A DNA stretch of 64,000 nt. It comes from an uncultured Clostridia bacterium (lineage in GTDB: Bacteria > Bacillota > Clostridia > Oscillospirales > Ruminococcaceae). Position numbers and translations under genes: made by a program. The stretch covers positions 78,438-142,437 of the forward strand of contig CANQNG010000004.1 in the NCBI GenBank assembly GCA_947625155.1, in the 5' to 3' direction. Below, piece by piece: positions 1 to 7,852 of this stretch (positions are counted from its first letter, which is position 1; each line of letters starts with the position of its first letter). The notes under the pieces are model-generated. The model searched no databases, had not been told where the DNA came from, and worked only from the letters and a program-made list of their open reading frames with translations.

Positions 1-1
1 T

Positions 2-124
2 GGTATGCTGCTGTTCCGGCATAAAACAAAGCACTGGTATTTCTGGCTGGTCGGTCTGGCAGGACTGCTGTGGCAGACCGGGCTGACGGGGTATCTGTTC
101 CTGCACGGGCAGGGCATTATTTGA
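2..124 (+). CDS. C-terminal end of an unidentified membrane protein (partial)
   Basis: The left edge cuts a reading frame that is open from base 2 and stops with TGA at 122-124, 11 bases before the next start. The 40 visible residues contain a strongly hydrophobic, Leu/Trp/Gly-rich stretch (WFWLVGLAGLLW-like) followed by a short tail ending GQGII, so this is probably the last transmembrane segment of an integral membrane protein. The short gap to the CPBP gene and the ribosome-binding site lying directly behind its stop suggest one operon. Too little is present to name the family. Confidence 0.55.
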   Translation, partial: GMLLFRHKTKHWYFWLVGLAGLLWQTGLTGYLFLHGQGII

Positions 125-135
125 GGAGGTCATTT

Positions 136-1125
136 ATGAAACTGCAAACCAATTATCCGCTGTTACAGCGGGTGCGGGCGTCGGAGAAATTCCTCACCCC
201 CAAAAATCTCATCCTGAAACTGCTGATCTTTGCAGGCATCTTTTTCTTGTCGTCCCTTGCCGAAACGGCTGGCATGGTCGCCTTGATCTTTCCCCGCATC
301 ATGGACTGGGCTATGCGGGCATCACAGGCGAACAACGGCGTGATCGACCCCTTTGAAGCCAATGACAAGATCTATGCCATGCTGGAAGAACCTGTCAATA
401 CCACGATCATGCTCTACTGCACGGCACTGGCAACGATCATCGTGCTGCTCTTCTGCCGCATCGTGGAGGGCAGAAAGCTCCGCACGATCGGCTTCAAGGC
501 AAAGGGCGGACTGGTGCAGTACCTGATCGGGCTGGCAGCAGGGTTCGTCATGTTCAGTGCGGTGGTCGGCATTGCGTGGGCAATGGGCGGTCTGCGCTTT
601 GAGGGAATGCCGGGCTTTACGCTCTTGCCGCTGCTGATCGTCCTTGTGGGCTACGGCTTGCAGGGCATGAGCGAGGAAGTGCTGTGCCGTGGCTACCTGA
701 TGACGACCGTCATGCACGACCAGCCCGTCTGGGCAGCGGTCGCTGTCAATTCCATTATCTTCGGGCTGCTGCACGGGGCAAACAACGGCTTCTCTTGGCT
801 GGCATTCGTGAATTTAGTCCTCACCGCCGTGATGTTCTCCCTCTACGTCCTGCGCACGGATAACCTCTGGGGGGCGTGTGCCGTCCATAGTATCTGGAAT
901 TTCGTGCAGGGCAATTTCTATGGGCTTCCGGTCAGCGGCATCGATTCGGGGGACTCGGTGTTCCGGATGAGTTTGCAGGGCTCGACCCTTGCCAACGGCG
1001 GTGCATTCGGGCTGGAAGCAAGTCTTGCCACGACCATTGTCATGACAGTTGTCATTCTCCTGCTGCTGTTCGTGCCCGGTCCCCAGAAAAAAGCAGAGAC
1101 CGCACCAGCAGAGGAAACAGCGTGA
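136..1125 (+). CDS. CPBP family intramembrane metalloprotease (Abi/CAAX-like)
   Basis: A 329-residue polytopic membrane protein. The CPBP/Abi signatures are visible in order: EEVLCRGYL (EExxxR), FGLLHGANN (FxxxH) and HSIWNF (HxxxN), which form the metal-binding active site within the membrane in this family. The track ORF begins at 70, but ATG 136 is preferred because GAGGAGG lies seven bases upstream and the extra 22 residues overlap the preceding gene. Members cleave prenylated or other membrane substrates, or act in bacteriocin immunity and protein maturation; the substrate here is unknown. Its TGA overlaps the GTG of the next gene, indicating translational coupling. Confidence 0.85.
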   Translation: MKLQTNYPLLQRVRASEKFLTPKNLILKLLIFAGIFFLSSLAETAGMVALIFPRIMDWAMRASQANNGVIDPFEANDKIYAMLEEPVNTTIMLYCTALATIIVLLFCRIVEGRKLRTIGFKAKGGLVQYLIGLAAGFVMFSAVVGIAWAMGGLRFEGMPGFTLLPLLIVLVGYGLQGMSEEVLCRGYLMTTVMHDQPVWAAVAVNSIIFGLLHGANNGFSWLAFVNLVLTAVMFSLYVLRTDNLWGACAVHSIWNFVQGNFYGLPVSGIDSGDSVFRMSLQGSTLANGGAFGLEASLATTIVMTVVILLLLFVPGPQKKAETAPAEETA

Positions 1126-1838
1126 GAACTGCCCTCATCACCGGTGCAAGCGGCGGCATCGGTTCTGCGATCGCACAGCGGCTCGCTGCGGACGGCTTTG
1201 TGCCTGTCCTGCACGGGAATGCACACATGGACGGCTTGCAGGAACTGGCGGCAAGCCTTGGCGGGATCTCGGTACAGGCGAATTTTTCGGACACGGCACA
1301 GGTCATCGCCATGACAGAAACTGTCCTGCAAAAGGTCGGACGGGTGGACGTGCTGGTGAACAATGCAGGGCTTTCGTTATCCGGGCTGCTGACGGACATC
1401 AGCCCGGCAGCCCGCCGGGAATCGTTTCAGGTGAATGTTCTAAGTGCCATAGAGTGTACCCGTGAGCTGCTCCCGCAGATGATACACCGGAAAAGCGGCT
1501 GTATCCTGAACATCAGCTCCATGTGGGGGCAGGTGGGCGCATCCTGTGAAGTGGACTATTCTGCCACGAAAGCTGCCCTCATCGGCTTTACCAAAGCACT
1601 GGCACAGGAAGTCGCCCCGAGCGGCATCCGGGTCAACTGCATCGCACCGGGCGTGATACGGACGAATATGCTGAACGGCTGCGATGCGCAGACGATGCAG
1701 GCACTTGCGGAGGAGACCCCGCTCGGCAGGCTCGGCACACCGGAGGACATTGCAGCAGCGGCGGCATTCCTTTGCAGCGAACAGGCTGCCTTCATCACCG
1801 GACAAGTGCTTGGCGTGAACGGGGGATATGTGCTGTGA
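1122..1838 (+). CDS. SDR family oxidoreductase, FabG-like
   Basis: A classical short-chain dehydrogenase/reductase of 238 residues. It shows the N-terminal Rossmann motif TGASGGIG, the NNAG motif, a catalytic Ser-Tyr-Lys set with YSATKAA, and the usual C-terminal CIAPGVIRT and TGQVLGVNGG. The start is GTG 1122, giving a 4-base GTGA overlap with the CPBP stop. The best family match is 3-oxoacyl-ACP reductase-like, but no fatty-acid genes are near, so it may act on another carbonyl substrate. Length is typical of the family (about 240-250). Confidence 0.85.
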   Translation: MRTALITGASGGIGSAIAQRLAADGFVPVLHGNAHMDGLQELAASLGGISVQANFSDTAQVIAMTETVLQKVGRVDVLVNNAGLSLSGLLTDISPAARRESFQVNVLSAIECTRELLPQMIHRKSGCILNISSMWGQVGASCEVDYSATKAALIGFTKALAQEVAPSGIRVNCIAPGVIRTNMLNGCDAQTMQALAEETPLGRLGTPEDIAAAAAFLCSEQAAFITGQVLGVNGGYVL

Positions 1839-1848
1839 TTTTTAAGAC

Positions 1849-1877
1849 TTGCATTTTCCCGCAAAATGTGCTATAAT
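1849..1877 (+). promoter_or_regulatory. Promoter for tcdA
   Basis: TTGCAT (1849-1854), a 17-base spacer ending in TGC, and TATAAT (1872-1877). It lies right behind the SDR stop and about 45 bases before the tcdA start, so tcdA and its followers can be transcribed separately. It also shows that the upstream start given in the ORF track (1866) is not real. Confidence 0.8.
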
Positions 1878-1922
1878 AAACCTATCCATCCAGTAGAAAT
1901 ACAGCAGAGGCAGGTGAGGTGC

Positions 1923-2639
1923 ATGGATCAGTATGCAAGAACAGAATTGCTGTTCGGGAAAGCAGCCATGGAAAAGCTGCACCGCAGCAGGATCGCCGTG
2001 TTCGGCATCGGCGGCGTGGGCGGCTATGCCGTGGAAGCATTGGCAAGAAGCGGTGTCGGGACACTGGATCTGATCGATGCCGACCGTGTCAGCCTTACTA
2101 ACCTGAACCGCCAGATCATTGCCACACGGCAGACGATCGGGACATACAAGGTGGATGCCGCACAAGCCCGCATCCGGGAGATCGACCCGTCCATTCAGGT
2201 GCATGCCTTCCGGTGTTTCTTTATGCCCGATACGGCGGAACAGTTCGACTTTGCGCAATATGACTATGTCATCGATGCGATCGATACCGTTACCGGAAAG
2301 GTAGAGATCGTCCGCCGGGCAAAGGCTTTGGGTGTGCCTGTCATTTCCGCAATGGGGGCAGGCAACAAGCTCGACCCCACAGCGTTCCGGGTGGCGGATA
2401 TTTATGAGACAAAAGTCTGCCCGCTGGCAAGGGTCATGCGCTATGAACTGCGGCGGCTGGGCATTGATAGCCTGAAAGTCGTCTATTCAGAGGAAAAGCC
2501 GCTATGTCCGCAGGGATCCGTGGCAGCCGAAGAAGCGCAGCCGGGGCGCAGAGCTGTTCCCGGCTCGAATGCCTTTGTTCCGGCGGCGGCTGGGCTGATC
2601 CTTGCCGGAGAAGTCGTCCGGGACATCATACGACCGTAA
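1923..2639 (+). CDS. tcdA: tRNA threonylcarbamoyladenosine dehydratase (TcdA/CsdL)
   Basis: An E1-like ThiF/MoeB-fold ATPase of 238 residues. The N-terminal GIGGVGGYAVEALARSG dinucleotide-binding motif is followed by LIDADRVSLTNLNRQ, a hallmark of the TcdA subgroup, and a later PLARVMRYELRR segment is also typical. TcdA cyclises t6A37 of ANN-decoding tRNAs to ct6A using ATP. Start ATG 1923 (GAGGTGC in front) is preferred over the track start because the latter overlaps a strong promoter. It is followed after 30 bases by two PP-loop ATPases, making a small tRNA/sulfur-chemistry group. Confidence 0.9.
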   Translation: MDQYARTELLFGKAAMEKLHRSRIAVFGIGGVGGYAVEALARSGVGTLDLIDADRVSLTNLNRQIIATRQTIGTYKVDAAQARIREIDPSIQVHAFRCFFMPDTAEQFDFAQYDYVIDAIDTVTGKVEIVRRAKALGVPVISAMGAGNKLDPTAFRVADIYETKVCPLARVMRYELRRLGIDSLKVVYSEEKPLCPQGSVAAEEAQPGRRAVPGSNAFVPAAAGLILAGEVVRDIIRP

Positions 2640-2669
2640 CGGCGTGCCGTTGGATTTCAGGAGTTGTGT

Positions 2670-3812
2670 ATGGAGCAGGAGATCACCGTTCAGGAATTAC
2701 TCAAACTACCGCAGGACAGCTATCTGCTGATCGATATGCGGGATGCGTATGCCTTTTCCTATGGGCATATCAACGGGGCTGTCAATATCGCACAGGAAGC
2801 CCTTGCCGAAGCCGTTTTGCCGCAGGACAAGAAGCTCATCCTCTGCTGCAAGAGCGGTCTGCTCAGCCGGGATGCGGCGGAACAGCTCTGCGAAAAGGGC
2901 TATGATGCCTATAACCTTTCCGGCGGCTACGTGGAATGGCTCAGGCTGAAACTGGAAAACTGCGAGATCACCGACCGTGTGGAACGGAGCATCCGCCAGA
3001 AATTCCACCAGACCCTGTGGAGCAGATTTGCCAAAGCCGTCCTTACCTATCGGCTCGTGCTGCCCGGGGATAAGATCGCCGTCTGCATCTCGGGCGGTAA
3101 GGATTCCATGCTGATGGCGAAGCTGTTTCAGGAAATGAAACGGCACGACAAGTTCCCTTTTGAGCTGGTCTTTCTGGTCATGGATCCCGGCTACAGCCCG
3201 GAAAACAGAATGATCATCGAGAAAAATGCCGCCGCCATGTCCATTCCGATCACGGTCTTTGAGACGGATATTTTCCGATCCGTCTACAATGTTGACCGGA
3301 ACGCCTGCTATCTGTGTGCCAGGATGCGGCGGGGACACCTTTACAAAAAGGCGCAGGATCTGGGCTGCAATAAGATCGCCCTCGGGCATCATTTTGACGA
3401 TGTGATCGAAACGACCTTGATGAGCATGCTCTACGGCGGACAGGTGCGCACGATGATGCCAAAGCTCCACAGCGAACATTTCGCCGGCATGGAGATCATC
3501 CGCCCCCTGTATCTCATCCGGGAGGACGAGATCATCCACTGGCGGGACTATAACGATCTGCACTTTATCCAGTGCGCCTGCCGCTTTACGGACACCTGCA
3601 CCACCTGTGCGCCGGACAGACCGGTCTCCAAACGGCAGGAGATCAAGCAGCTCATTGCACAGCTCAAGACGGTCAACCCACAGGTGGAACAGAATATCTT
3701 CAAGAGCGTGGAAAATGTAGACCTCAATGCGGTGATCAAAATGAAATTCAACGGCAAGGTGCATCATTTCCTCGATTTTTACGATACGGAGGGAAACAGC
3801 GGCTGTGAATGA
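2670..3812 (+). CDS. Rhodanese-TtcA-like PP-loop fusion, probable tRNA thiolation enzyme
   Basis: A 380-residue two-domain protein. Residues 1-100 form a rhodanese domain with a CKSGLLSR active-site loop, whose cysteine could carry a persulfide. Residues about 120-350 are a PP-loop ATPase of the TtcA/TtuA family with SGGKDS, a CYLC pair and a further Cys-rich segment (CACRFTDTCTTC), plus GHHFDDVIETT. Family members adenylate tRNA and insert sulfur, for example 2-thiocytidine 32. ATG 2670 has CAGGAG six bases upstream and is preferred to TTG 2664. It overlaps larE by 8 bases. The fusion suggests the rhodanese domain supplies sulfur to the PP-loop domain; this is inference. Confidence 0.8.
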   Translation: MEQEITVQELLKLPQDSYLLIDMRDAYAFSYGHINGAVNIAQEALAEAVLPQDKKLILCCKSGLLSRDAAEQLCEKGYDAYNLSGGYVEWLRLKLENCEITDRVERSIRQKFHQTLWSRFAKAVLTYRLVLPGDKIAVCISGGKDSMLMAKLFQEMKRHDKFPFELVFLVMDPGYSPENRMIIEKNAAAMSIPITVFETDIFRSVYNVDRNACYLCARMRRGHLYKKAQDLGCNKIALGHHFDDVIETTLMSMLYGGQVRTMMPKLHSEHFAGMEIIRPLYLIREDEIIHWRDYNDLHFIQCACRFTDTCTTCAPDRPVSKRQEIKQLIAQLKTVNPQVEQNIFKSVENVDLNAVIKMKFNGKVHHFLDFYDTEGNSGCE

Positions 3813-4608
3813 AAAATATGAAAACCTCCTGCAAATTCTGCGTTCATACGGCAGTGTTGCAGTTGCATTTTCGGGCGGTGTGGATTCGACCCTTTTGCTG
3901 TATGCCGCACAGCAGGCGCTGCAAGACCGTGTGATCGCCGTCACGGCAGATTCCTGCACATTCCCGGCACGGGAACGGAACGAGGCAAAGGCATTCTGCA
4001 CAGCGCATGGCATTGCCCATGTGATCTTCCCGTCCCATGAACTGGACATCCCGGGATTCCGCAGCAACCCGGCAGACCGCTGCTACTTCTGCAAGCGTTC
4101 GCTGTTTACCAACATAAAGCGCATCGCCCAAGAAAACGGCATTTCCACGGTGGCAGAGGGGTCTAACACGGACGACGAGGGCGACTACCGTCCGGGCTTG
4201 CTTGCCATCCGGGAACTGGGTGTTCGCAGCCCGCTGCGTGAGGCAGGGCTGAACAAGGCGGAGATCCGGGCGCTGTCCAAAGCATTCGGGCTTCCCTCGT
4301 GGCAGAAGCCGTCCTTCGCCTGCCTTGCCAGCCGTTTCCCCTACGGGGAGACGATCAGCGAGGAAAAGCTGTCCATGGTCGGTCAGGCGGAGCAATTTCT
4401 GCTCGATCTCGGCTTTCATCAGGTCAGGGTGCGTATGCACGGGACGGTAGCAAGGATCGAGCTTCTGCCGGACGAACTGGAGAAAATGCTTTCCGCTGTC
4501 ATGCGGGAGAACGTCTGCCGGGCGCTGAAAACGTTCGGGTTTCACTATGTGGCACTGGACTTGCAAGGCTACCGCACGGGCAGCATGAACGAAGTCCTGC
4601 AAAGCTGA
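3805..4608 (+). CDS. larE: ATP-dependent sacrificial sulfur transferase LarE
   Basis: A 267-residue PP-loop protein with SGGVDS near the N-terminus, the RCYFCK motif, EGSNTDD and the LarE signature PSFACLASRFPYG. The cysteine of that last motif (about residue 173) corresponds to the cysteine sacrificed as sulfur donor in Lactobacillus LarE, which builds the nickel-pincer cofactor of lactate racemase. No larA, larB or larC lies in the window, so the final target is unclear. The start is GTG 3805, overlapping the previous gene, with GGAGGG 11 bases upstream. The extra Cys pair could bind an Fe-S cluster as in cluster-dependent LarE types. Confidence 0.87.
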   Translation: MNEKYENLLQILRSYGSVAVAFSGGVDSTLLLYAAQQALQDRVIAVTADSCTFPARERNEAKAFCTAHGIAHVIFPSHELDIPGFRSNPADRCYFCKRSLFTNIKRIAQENGISTVAEGSNTDDEGDYRPGLLAIRELGVRSPLREAGLNKAEIRALSKAFGLPSWQKPSFACLASRFPYGETISEEKLSMVGQAEQFLLDLGFHQVRVRMHGTVARIELLPDELEKMLSAVMRENVCRALKTFGFHYVALDLQGYRTGSMNEVLQS

Positions 4609-4635
4609 AAAACTATAGAATGGAGAGATGCAGTC

Positions 4636-5157
4636 ATGAACGAAACGATCCGGAACATGATAACAAGGCGGAGCTGCCGGGCATTCAAGCCGGATATGCT
4701 CCCGCAAGACGTGATCGACCAGATCATTGAAGCCGGGCTGTATGCGGCAAGCGGCAGAAATACGCAAAGCCCGATCATATTAGCCGTGACGAACAAGGCA
4801 GTCAGGGATGAACTTTCCGAGCTGAACCGGCGCTTCCTGCCCGGCGCTGCGCATGACCCGTTTTACGGTGCGCCGGTCGTGCTGGCGGTGCTTGCGCCCC
4901 GCAGCGTATCGACTTACCTGTATGACGGCAGTCTGGTGATCGGCAATATGATGCTGGCAGCGCATGCACTGGGCGTGGGGAGCTGCTGGATCCACCGGGC
5001 AAAGGAGACCTTTGACGACCCGGCAGGGAAAGCCATTCTCACGGCGCATGGGATCACGGGGGACTACGAGGGCATCGGGAACTGTGTGCTTGGCTACCCC
5101 GCTGCCGACCCGGAACAGCCACTGCCACGGAAAGATGACCGGGTATATAAAATATAA
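4636..5157 (+). CDS. Nitroreductase family protein
   Basis: A 173-residue FMN-dependent nitroreductase-fold protein, the short single-domain form. The N-terminal RRSCRAFKPDMLP segment is the classical FMN-phosphate-binding start, followed by GLYAASGRNTQS and a C-terminal GYPAADP motif. Such enzymes reduce nitro groups, quinones or related substrates with NAD(P)H; the natural substrate cannot be told from sequence. GGAGAG precedes ATG 4636, 27 bases after larE. A strong terminator follows at once, so it ends the tcdA transcription unit. Confidence 0.85.
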   Translation: MNETIRNMITRRSCRAFKPDMLPQDVIDQIIEAGLYAASGRNTQSPIILAVTNKAVRDELSELNRRFLPGAAHDPFYGAPVVLAVLAPRSVSTYLYDGSLVIGNMMLAAHALGVGSCWIHRAKETFDDPAGKAILTAHGITGDYEGIGNCVLGYPAADPEQPLPRKDDRVYKI

Positions 5158-5163
5158 CAAAGG

Positions 5164-5199
5164 AAATACCTGTAGATCTGCTCTACAGGTATTTTGTTT
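5164..5199 (+). terminator. Rho-independent terminator after the nitroreductase gene
   Basis: A perfect 13-bp stem (AAATACCTGTAGA with TCTACAGGTATTT), a 5-base loop and a short T-rich tail, six bases behind the stop codon. Confidence 0.85.
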
Positions 5200-5464
5200 C
5201 CGCCCAAGGGCGGAAAGGCAGCATGACGCTGCACCCGTTGTGCCTCCCAATGCCGCCTACGGCGGCAAATGTCGGCTCGCTCGGATGATAGTGCAAAAAA
5301 GGGGGTGCAGGGGGGACCCCCTGCAAAAAATAGCCCCCTTCCCCAAGGGGAAGGGGGCTGCCAAGGGGAAGGGGGCTGGGGGGTAGGGTAAATTGCAGCA
5401 GACTGCCACTATAATATAAGAGCAAGCCGCCCAATGCGCCTAACGGCGCAAAGGTCGGCTTGCT
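5197..5464. repeat. Composite intergenic palindromic repeat cluster 1
   Basis: This 317-base gap holds a chain of palindromes. They are TTTCCGCCC/GGGCGGAAA (5197-5216), a GCAGC.GACGCTGC unit (about 5218-5233), and a CCTCCCAA...GTCGG hairpin with inner stem TGCCGCC/GGCGGCA (5243-5283). Next come TGCAGGGGG/CCCCCTGCA (5306-5325), a 13-bp stem AGCCCCCTTCCCC/GGGGAAGGGGGCT (5332-5359) with a partial repeat of its right arm, and a second hairpin at 5421-5464. That last copy pairs AGCAAGCCG with CGGCTTGCT and TGCGCC with GGCGCA around an AA/AA internal loop. Related modules recur at 12.95, 24.0, 25.7 and 33.7 kb. Confidence 0.85.
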
Positions 5465-5474
5465 TGACTGCTAC

Positions 5475-6152
5475 TTAATTGCTTCTCGGAATGTACCTTG
5501 ACAGCGATCCGGCAAGGTTCGTGATCGGCATGGTCTGTAACCAGATGCGCCCCGGTCCGGTCACTTTCGTGTTGAAGAATCCCTCGCCGCCGAGCAGCGC
5601 ATTGCCGACACCCTTGACGGTCTCGATGTCGATAGAGCAGGTCGCATCCATTGCGGCAAGATGCCCCGTGTCGAGCAGCAGCGACTGCCCTGCCGCCAAT
5701 GTGTAGCTGATCAGGCTGCCGTCGATCTCCAGCAGCAGCATCCCCGAACCGCTGAATTTCTGCATGATGAAGCCCTCACCGCCAAAGAAGCCTGCGCCAA
5801 GTTTCTTCTGGAAGAACATCTCATAGGAAACATCCGGAGAAGATGCTAAAAATGCCGATTTCTGGGCAACGATGCTCATGCCGGGCTGCATATCCACGGA
5901 CATGATCTCACCGGGTACGGATGCGGCAAAGGCGATCTGCCCCTGTCCGCCCTGTGCGGTGTAGATGTTCTGGAACATGGCTTCACCGCTGAACGCACGG
6001 CTGAACATCTTGCCGATGCCGCCGCCCTTGGTCTGCATGGTGACATTCGGGCTCATCCATGACATAGCGCCTTTCTGGCAGACAACGCTCTCGTTGTTTT
6101 CCAGTGTCACGATAGCGACCGGGTAGGGTCTCCCCTCGATCGTGTACTGCAT
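5475..6152 (-). CDS. AIM24 family protein (TIGR00266-like)
   Basis: A 225-residue beta-rich protein of the AIM24/DUF124 family. It begins MQYTIEGRPYPVAIVTL, a typical family start, and is rich in Gly motifs such as GGGIGKMFSRAFSGE and GEGFFNTKVTGPG, with repeated GGEGF-type segments forming the double-barrel fold. The biochemical role of bacterial members is not established. ATG 6152 with AGAGG seven bases upstream is preferred to ATG 6167, which overlaps the upstream stop and has no good ribosome-binding site. It is cotranscribed with the beta-CASP nuclease gene. Confidence 0.82.
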   Translation of the reverse strand: MQYTIEGRPYPVAIVTLENNESVVCQKGAMSWMSPNVTMQTKGGGIGKMFSRAFSGEAMFQNIYTAQGGQGQIAFAASVPGEIMSVDMQPGMSIVAQKSAFLASSPDVSYEMFFQKKLGAGFFGGEGFIMQKFSGSGMLLLEIDGSLISYTLAAGQSLLLDTGHLAAMDATCSIDIETVKGVGNALLGGEGFFNTKVTGPGRIWLQTMPITNLAGSLSRYIPRSN

Positions 6153-6163
6153 AGAAATACCTC

Positions 6164-7759
6164 TCATTTCTCAAATTTATTGCAAAGCTCCAAGATCTGG
6201 TCTGTGAGCTTGGCAAGGTCTTTATTGGTGCGCCCCTTGCTGTTGTGGATGAGTTTCGTCAGGCGGTCAAGTGCCGCCAGCAGGCGCTGGTAAACGGTAT
6301 TTGCCTTGGCAGTGCCGCTTTTCTTGACGATCGGCACGGGGACGGCTTCTACCGTGATCTCGTCCCGGATCGGGTCAAATTCCGTGCCGCTGTAGGGCGC
6401 ATAGGCACGCAGTTTCAGGTCATGGCACAGGTGCGCTGTGAACGCATCCGCCGACTCGGTCTCCCCGTGGTTCACGAACACACGCTTGACGTTCCGGATG
6501 TGGGAGATCCATGCCGTCAGACCATTCACATCGGCGTGACCGCTCACGCCCGGCAGCACACAGATGCGGGCAGCGACCTGTATCGTCTCCCCGAACAGCT
6601 TTGCCGTGTCAGCCCCCTCTACCAGCGAACGCCCAAGCGTTCCGTATGCCTGATAGCCGACAAACAGAATGGTATTCTGCGGCTGCCAAAGATTGTGTTT
6701 GAGGTGGTGCTTGATGCGCCCGGCTTCACACATACCGGATGCGGAGATGATGACCTTGCAGCGCTTGTCGAAATTGATCGCACGGGATTCATCCGCCGTG
6801 ACAGCGTGCTGTAAGTCGGGGAATGCGATGGGGTCAATGCCTGCTTTCACGCAGCTGAGGGCTTCCTCATCGTAGCAGCTATTCTGGTTCTTCAGGAAAA
6901 TGCTGGTCGCTTCAATGGCAAGCGGACTGTCCATGAACACCGGGAAACCGTCATGCCCCCGGACAAGCCCCCGTTCCTTGATCTGCCGGATGAAGTAGAG
7001 CATTTCCTGCGTTCTGCCCACGGCAAAGGACGGGATGATGACGCTGCCGCCCTTGTCAAAAGTCTCCTGCAATACCTGTGCGAGGGCAGTCACGTAGTCT
7101 TTCGGGCGTTCGTGGGTACGGTCGCCATAGGTGGATTCCATGACCACATAGTCCGCCTCATCGATGTATATGGGATCCCGGATCAGCGGCTGGTCGGTAT
7201 TGCCGATGTCGCCGGAGAACACGATCTTCCGTGTCTCGTCCCCCTCGGTCGCCCAGATCTCGATACTTGCCGAACCAAGCAGATGCCCGGCATCCACAAA
7301 GCGCACCTCCACGCCCTCGCAGAGCGTGAAGCGCTCCTCATAGCGGTGCGGAACGAGAAGCTTGATCGTCCCCTCGGCATCTTCCATGGTATACAGCGGC
7401 TCGTAGGGATCTTCTCCTTTCCGGAGCGCCTTGCGGCTGCGCCACTGTGCCTCAAACTCTTGGATATGGGCGCTGTCACGGAGCATGATGCCGCACAGGG
7501 AAGCCGTTCCCTCGGTGGTGTGGATCTCCCCCTGAAAACCGCCCGCAAACAGCAGCGGCAGCAGCCCGGAATGGTCGATATGTGCATGCGTCAGCAGCAC
7601 ATAGTCGATCTCCCCCGGCGCACAGGGGATACGGGCATTTTCATAGGTATCTTTTCCCTGCTCCATGCCGAAGTCCACAAGGATCTGCTTGCTGCCGATC
7701 TTCAGATAGGTACAGCTTCCGGTGACTTCATGTGCTGCCCCGATGAATCGCATTTTCAT
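6164..7759 (-). CDS. MBL-fold beta-CASP nuclease (RNA-processing type)
   Basis: A 531-residue metallo-beta-lactamase/beta-CASP protein. It shows the metal-binding THAHIDHSG motif (HxHxDH), the GHLLGSASIEI and FSGDIGNTDQPLI motifs, and the beta-CASP and RMMBL parts with SGMCEAGRIKHHL and a late VNHGE. This architecture fits CPSF/YsH1-type RNA nucleases common in Firmicutes. ATG 7759 is chosen over the track start because the upstream codons overlap a promoter; a G-rich ribosome-binding site precedes it. A C-terminal extension of about 60 residues, Lys-rich and helical, follows the core. Confidence 0.85.
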   Translation of the reverse strand: MKMRFIGAAHEVTGSCTYLKIGSKQILVDFGMEQGKDTYENARIPCAPGEIDYVLLTHAHIDHSGLLPLLFAGGFQGEIHTTEGTASLCGIMLRDSAHIQEFEAQWRSRKALRKGEDPYEPLYTMEDAEGTIKLLVPHRYEERFTLCEGVEVRFVDAGHLLGSASIEIWATEGDETRKIVFSGDIGNTDQPLIRDPIYIDEADYVVMESTYGDRTHERPKDYVTALAQVLQETFDKGGSVIIPSFAVGRTQEMLYFIRQIKERGLVRGHDGFPVFMDSPLAIEATSIFLKNQNSCYDEEALSCVKAGIDPIAFPDLQHAVTADESRAINFDKRCKVIISASGMCEAGRIKHHLKHNLWQPQNTILFVGYQAYGTLGRSLVEGADTAKLFGETIQVAARICVLPGVSGHADVNGLTAWISHIRNVKRVFVNHGETESADAFTAHLCHDLKLRAYAPYSGTEFDPIRDEITVEAVPVPIVKKSGTAKANTVYQRLLAALDRLTKLIHNSKGRTNKDLAKLTDQILELCNKFEK

Positions 7760-7793
7760 AGTATGCCCCCCTGACATAAATAGATCTGTTTCC

Positions 7794-7822
7794 AGTATAG
7801 CATAGTTTGCCCGGAAATGCAA
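7794..7822 (-). promoter_or_regulatory. Promoter for the beta-CASP/AIM24 operon
   Basis: On the minus strand TTGCAT (7822-7817), a 17-base spacer ending TGC, and TATACT (7799-7794), about 35 bases before the start codon. Confidence 0.75.
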
Positions 7823-7852
7823 GAGGATCTGTGTATTTTTCTGCGGTCTGTT

